In this document: positions 62,975-64,000 of the stretch, piece after piece
Layout: each line of letters opens with the position of its first letter
How positions within the stretch are numbered: position 1 is the stretch's first letter
Translations under genes and position numbers: made by a program
Notes under the pieces: generated by a model
The model's database searches: none
The model's input: the letters and a program-made list of their open reading frames with translations, nothing else
Told to the model about the DNA's origin: nothing
NCBI RefSeq assembly: GCF_009183415.1
Contig: NZ_WEHU01000010.1
Location: forward strand, 62,001-126,000
DNA length: 64,000 bases
Reading direction: 5' to 3'
DNA from: Bacillus sp. B1-b2
GTDB lineage: Bacteria; Bacillota; Bacilli; Bacillales; Cytobacillaceae

Positions 62975-63601
62975 CTATATCTCCTTAGAGGATAATGGTA
63001 AGAACAGCTTTATTCCTCGTTTATTAAAAGGAAGTACCTTCATATCTGCTATTAAGTGACTAATATAACCACCAATACAAGCAATAAATATTCCATGAAT
63101 CCCAAGAGACGTTTCAAGGTCAGATGCTATCATACCAAAAAAGAGCACTCCTAGTAGGGAATGGGTATAGCTTCGATGGGAAGTAAAGGATGCTACTACA
63201 ACATAAACTCCTAATAAAATTAACCATCTTTCCTCTATGGATATTCCACCTACTAATGTTGCAATCCCTGTGATGGTAAGCATATGCTTTTGCTTAATAT
63301 AAGAAGCTATAATGATTATCAATAGCCCTGCACCTGCTCCATACCATGTGTCAACGGCTGTCTTCTCCATGAAGCTATAAATAATCATCATACAGCCAAT
63401 GAGTTGGGCAGATAGCTGAATCATTTTATGCGATAAGGTTATTTTTCCACGCAGCTTCCCGTCAATATCTAAGTCAGGAATTAATCCTGAAATACTTCCC
63501 AACACCACTAAAAATACTGTTTCTGACGGTGTTCCTTGAACATAATTCGCAGCTACGAATCCTGTTGCTGCTCCAATCGCAGCATGTGATGTACCTTTCA
63601 A
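62975..63601 (-). CDS. YdjM-family membrane-bound metal-dependent hydrolase
   Basis: Membrane protein of 208 aa with the YdjM/LexA-binding hydrolase family pattern. It opens MKGTSHAAIGAATGFVAANY, and has ISGLIPDLDIDGKLRGKITL and TSHRSYTHSLLGVLFFG. The conserved His and Asp residues presumably bind a metal in the membrane. The physiological substrate is unknown. It is monocistronic. Confidence 0.85.
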   Translation of the reverse strand: MKGTSHAAIGAATGFVAANYVQGTPSETVFLVVLGSISGLIPDLDIDGKLRGKITLSHKMIQLSAQLIGCMMIIYSFMEKTAVDTWYGAGAGLLIIIIASYIKQKHMLTITGIATLVGGISIEERWLILLGVYVVVASFTSHRSYTHSLLGVLFFGMIASDLETSLGIHGIFIACIGGYISHLIADMKVLPFNKRGIKLFLPLSSKEI

Positions 63602-63712
63602 GTTGGTTTTCTCCTCTAATAAAACTAATTTGTCATTAAAATAACTATATTATTGTACATGATAGGTTAATAGTATTATAGATATTTTCGTAAATACTAT
63701 AAGGTAGATAGC

Positions 63713-63746
63713 AAAAAACTCTAGGATCTCGCATCCTAGAGTTTTT
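63713..63746 (-). terminator. Terminator of the ABC ATPase gene
   Basis: AAAAACTCTAGGAT pairs with ATCCTAGAGTTTTT around 5 nt, with T-runs on the minus strand. Confidence 0.9.
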
Positions 63747-63749
63747 GTT

Positions 63750-64000
63750 TTATACTTCTACTTCTGCTTCTGCTTTTACATGATATCTGCCTCTTGGCAC
63801 TACTAAAGGACTACCAGAAACGGGATCATTGATAACGGTACAATTTAACCCAAAGATGTCTTTAACTAGTGAACTAGTGATAATATCTGAAGGTTTCCCC
63901 TCTCCAACAAGCCGTCCTTTTTCCAAAGCAAATATATAATCGGCATAACGTGCTGATAAGTTAATATCATGTAACACCATGACAATCGTTGTTCCGTACT
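63750..64000 (-). CDS. Iron-siderophore ABC transporter ATP-binding protein, C-terminal part
   Basis: Only the C-terminal about 83 residues are in the window; the frame is open to the edge. The H-switch region TTIVMVLHDINLSARYADYI and FALEKGRLVGEGKPSDIITSSLV is typical of FecE/FhuC-type ATPases. The tail is rich in Glu and Val (KAEAEVEV). The Walker A and signature motifs lie outside. Substrate class (iron chelate or heme/cobalamin) is inferred from the FecE-like ending. Confidence 0.85.
   Translation of the reverse strand, partial: YGTTIVMVLHDINLSARYADYIFALEKGRLVGEGKPSDIITSSLVKDIFGLNCTVINDPVSGSPLVVPRGRYHVKAEAEVEV

Overview
The window is low-GC DNA from a Bacillaceae (endospore-forming Firmicutes) chromosome. 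Many proteins have recognisable Bacillus subtilis counterparts: CgoX, YtkL, TrhO, NrnB, SqhC, the cysH operon, CysL/CysJI, YhfK, the gan operon, AzoR and BrnQ. Expression signals are typical Firmicute ones: strong AGGAGG ribosome sites, TTG and GTG starts, T-box and SAM riboswitches, and CcpA-type cre sites. I cannot name the genus. No rRNA, tRNA, CRISPR array, insertion sequence or prophage was seen.

Layout. 0-7.4 kb: coproporphyrinogen oxidase, an Rrf2 regulator, a dihydrodipicolinate-synthase-like lyase, a metallo-beta-lactamase-fold hydrolase, an SDR enzyme, a TetR regulator and TrhO. 7.5-11.1 kb: a lactose/cellobiose-type PTS operon with a divergent RpiR regulator, then a serine-recombinase-like protein that has lost catalytic residues. 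11.2-14.8 kb: a SulP transporter with a universal stress protein, an SMP-30 lactonase, and a flavodoxin behind a Fur box. 14.8-24 kb: two non-standard aminoacyl-tRNA synthetases, archaeal-type AspRS (aspS2) and eukaryote-like IleRS2, each behind a T-box; sporulenol/squalene-hopene cyclase lies between them and nanoRNase NrnB follows. 24-28.8 kb: two adjacent hybrid histidine kinases. 28.9-41 kb: assimilatory sulfate reduction. A SAM riboswitch drives yezD-cysH-cysP-sat-cysC-sumT-sirB-sirC; an ECF S-component and LysR regulator CysL follow, then divergent cysJI. 41-48.8 kb: YhfK-like protein, then the galactan/beta-galactoside operon ganS-ganP-ganQ-ganA with a divergent LacI regulator. 48.9-64 kb: HAD phosphatase, paired DUF606 transporters around a Crp/Fnr regulator, azoreductase, several GNAT acetyltransferases, BrnQ, methyltransferase, DNA glycosylase, a chemoreceptor pseudogene, MscS channel, MFS efflux pump, and an ABC ATPase cut by the window edge.

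The sulfur genes form a complete route. CysP imports sulfate, Sat/CysC/CysH convert it to sulfite, CysJI reduces sulfite to sulfide, and SumT/SirC/SirB make the siroheme that CysI needs. The cysH branch senses SAM through the riboswitch and the cysJI branch is probably controlled by CysL.

The most unusual signal is a short unlisted ORF, complement(16108..16242), between the aspS2 T-box terminator and aspS2. It has its own strong ribosome site, begins MDGDDDDNNDKN (six Asp and three Asn in the first twelve codons), and runs out of frame through the aspS2 ribosome site and start. This looks like an aspartate-sensing leader peptide stacked on a tRNA-Asp T-box, a two-tier control I do not recognise as described. 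Other oddities are the degenerate serine recombinase, a HAD phosphatase with Glu at the nucleophile position, a terminator between the riboswitch-controlled yezD and cysH, a three-codon minicistron coupled to an acetyltransferase start, and three decaying genes.
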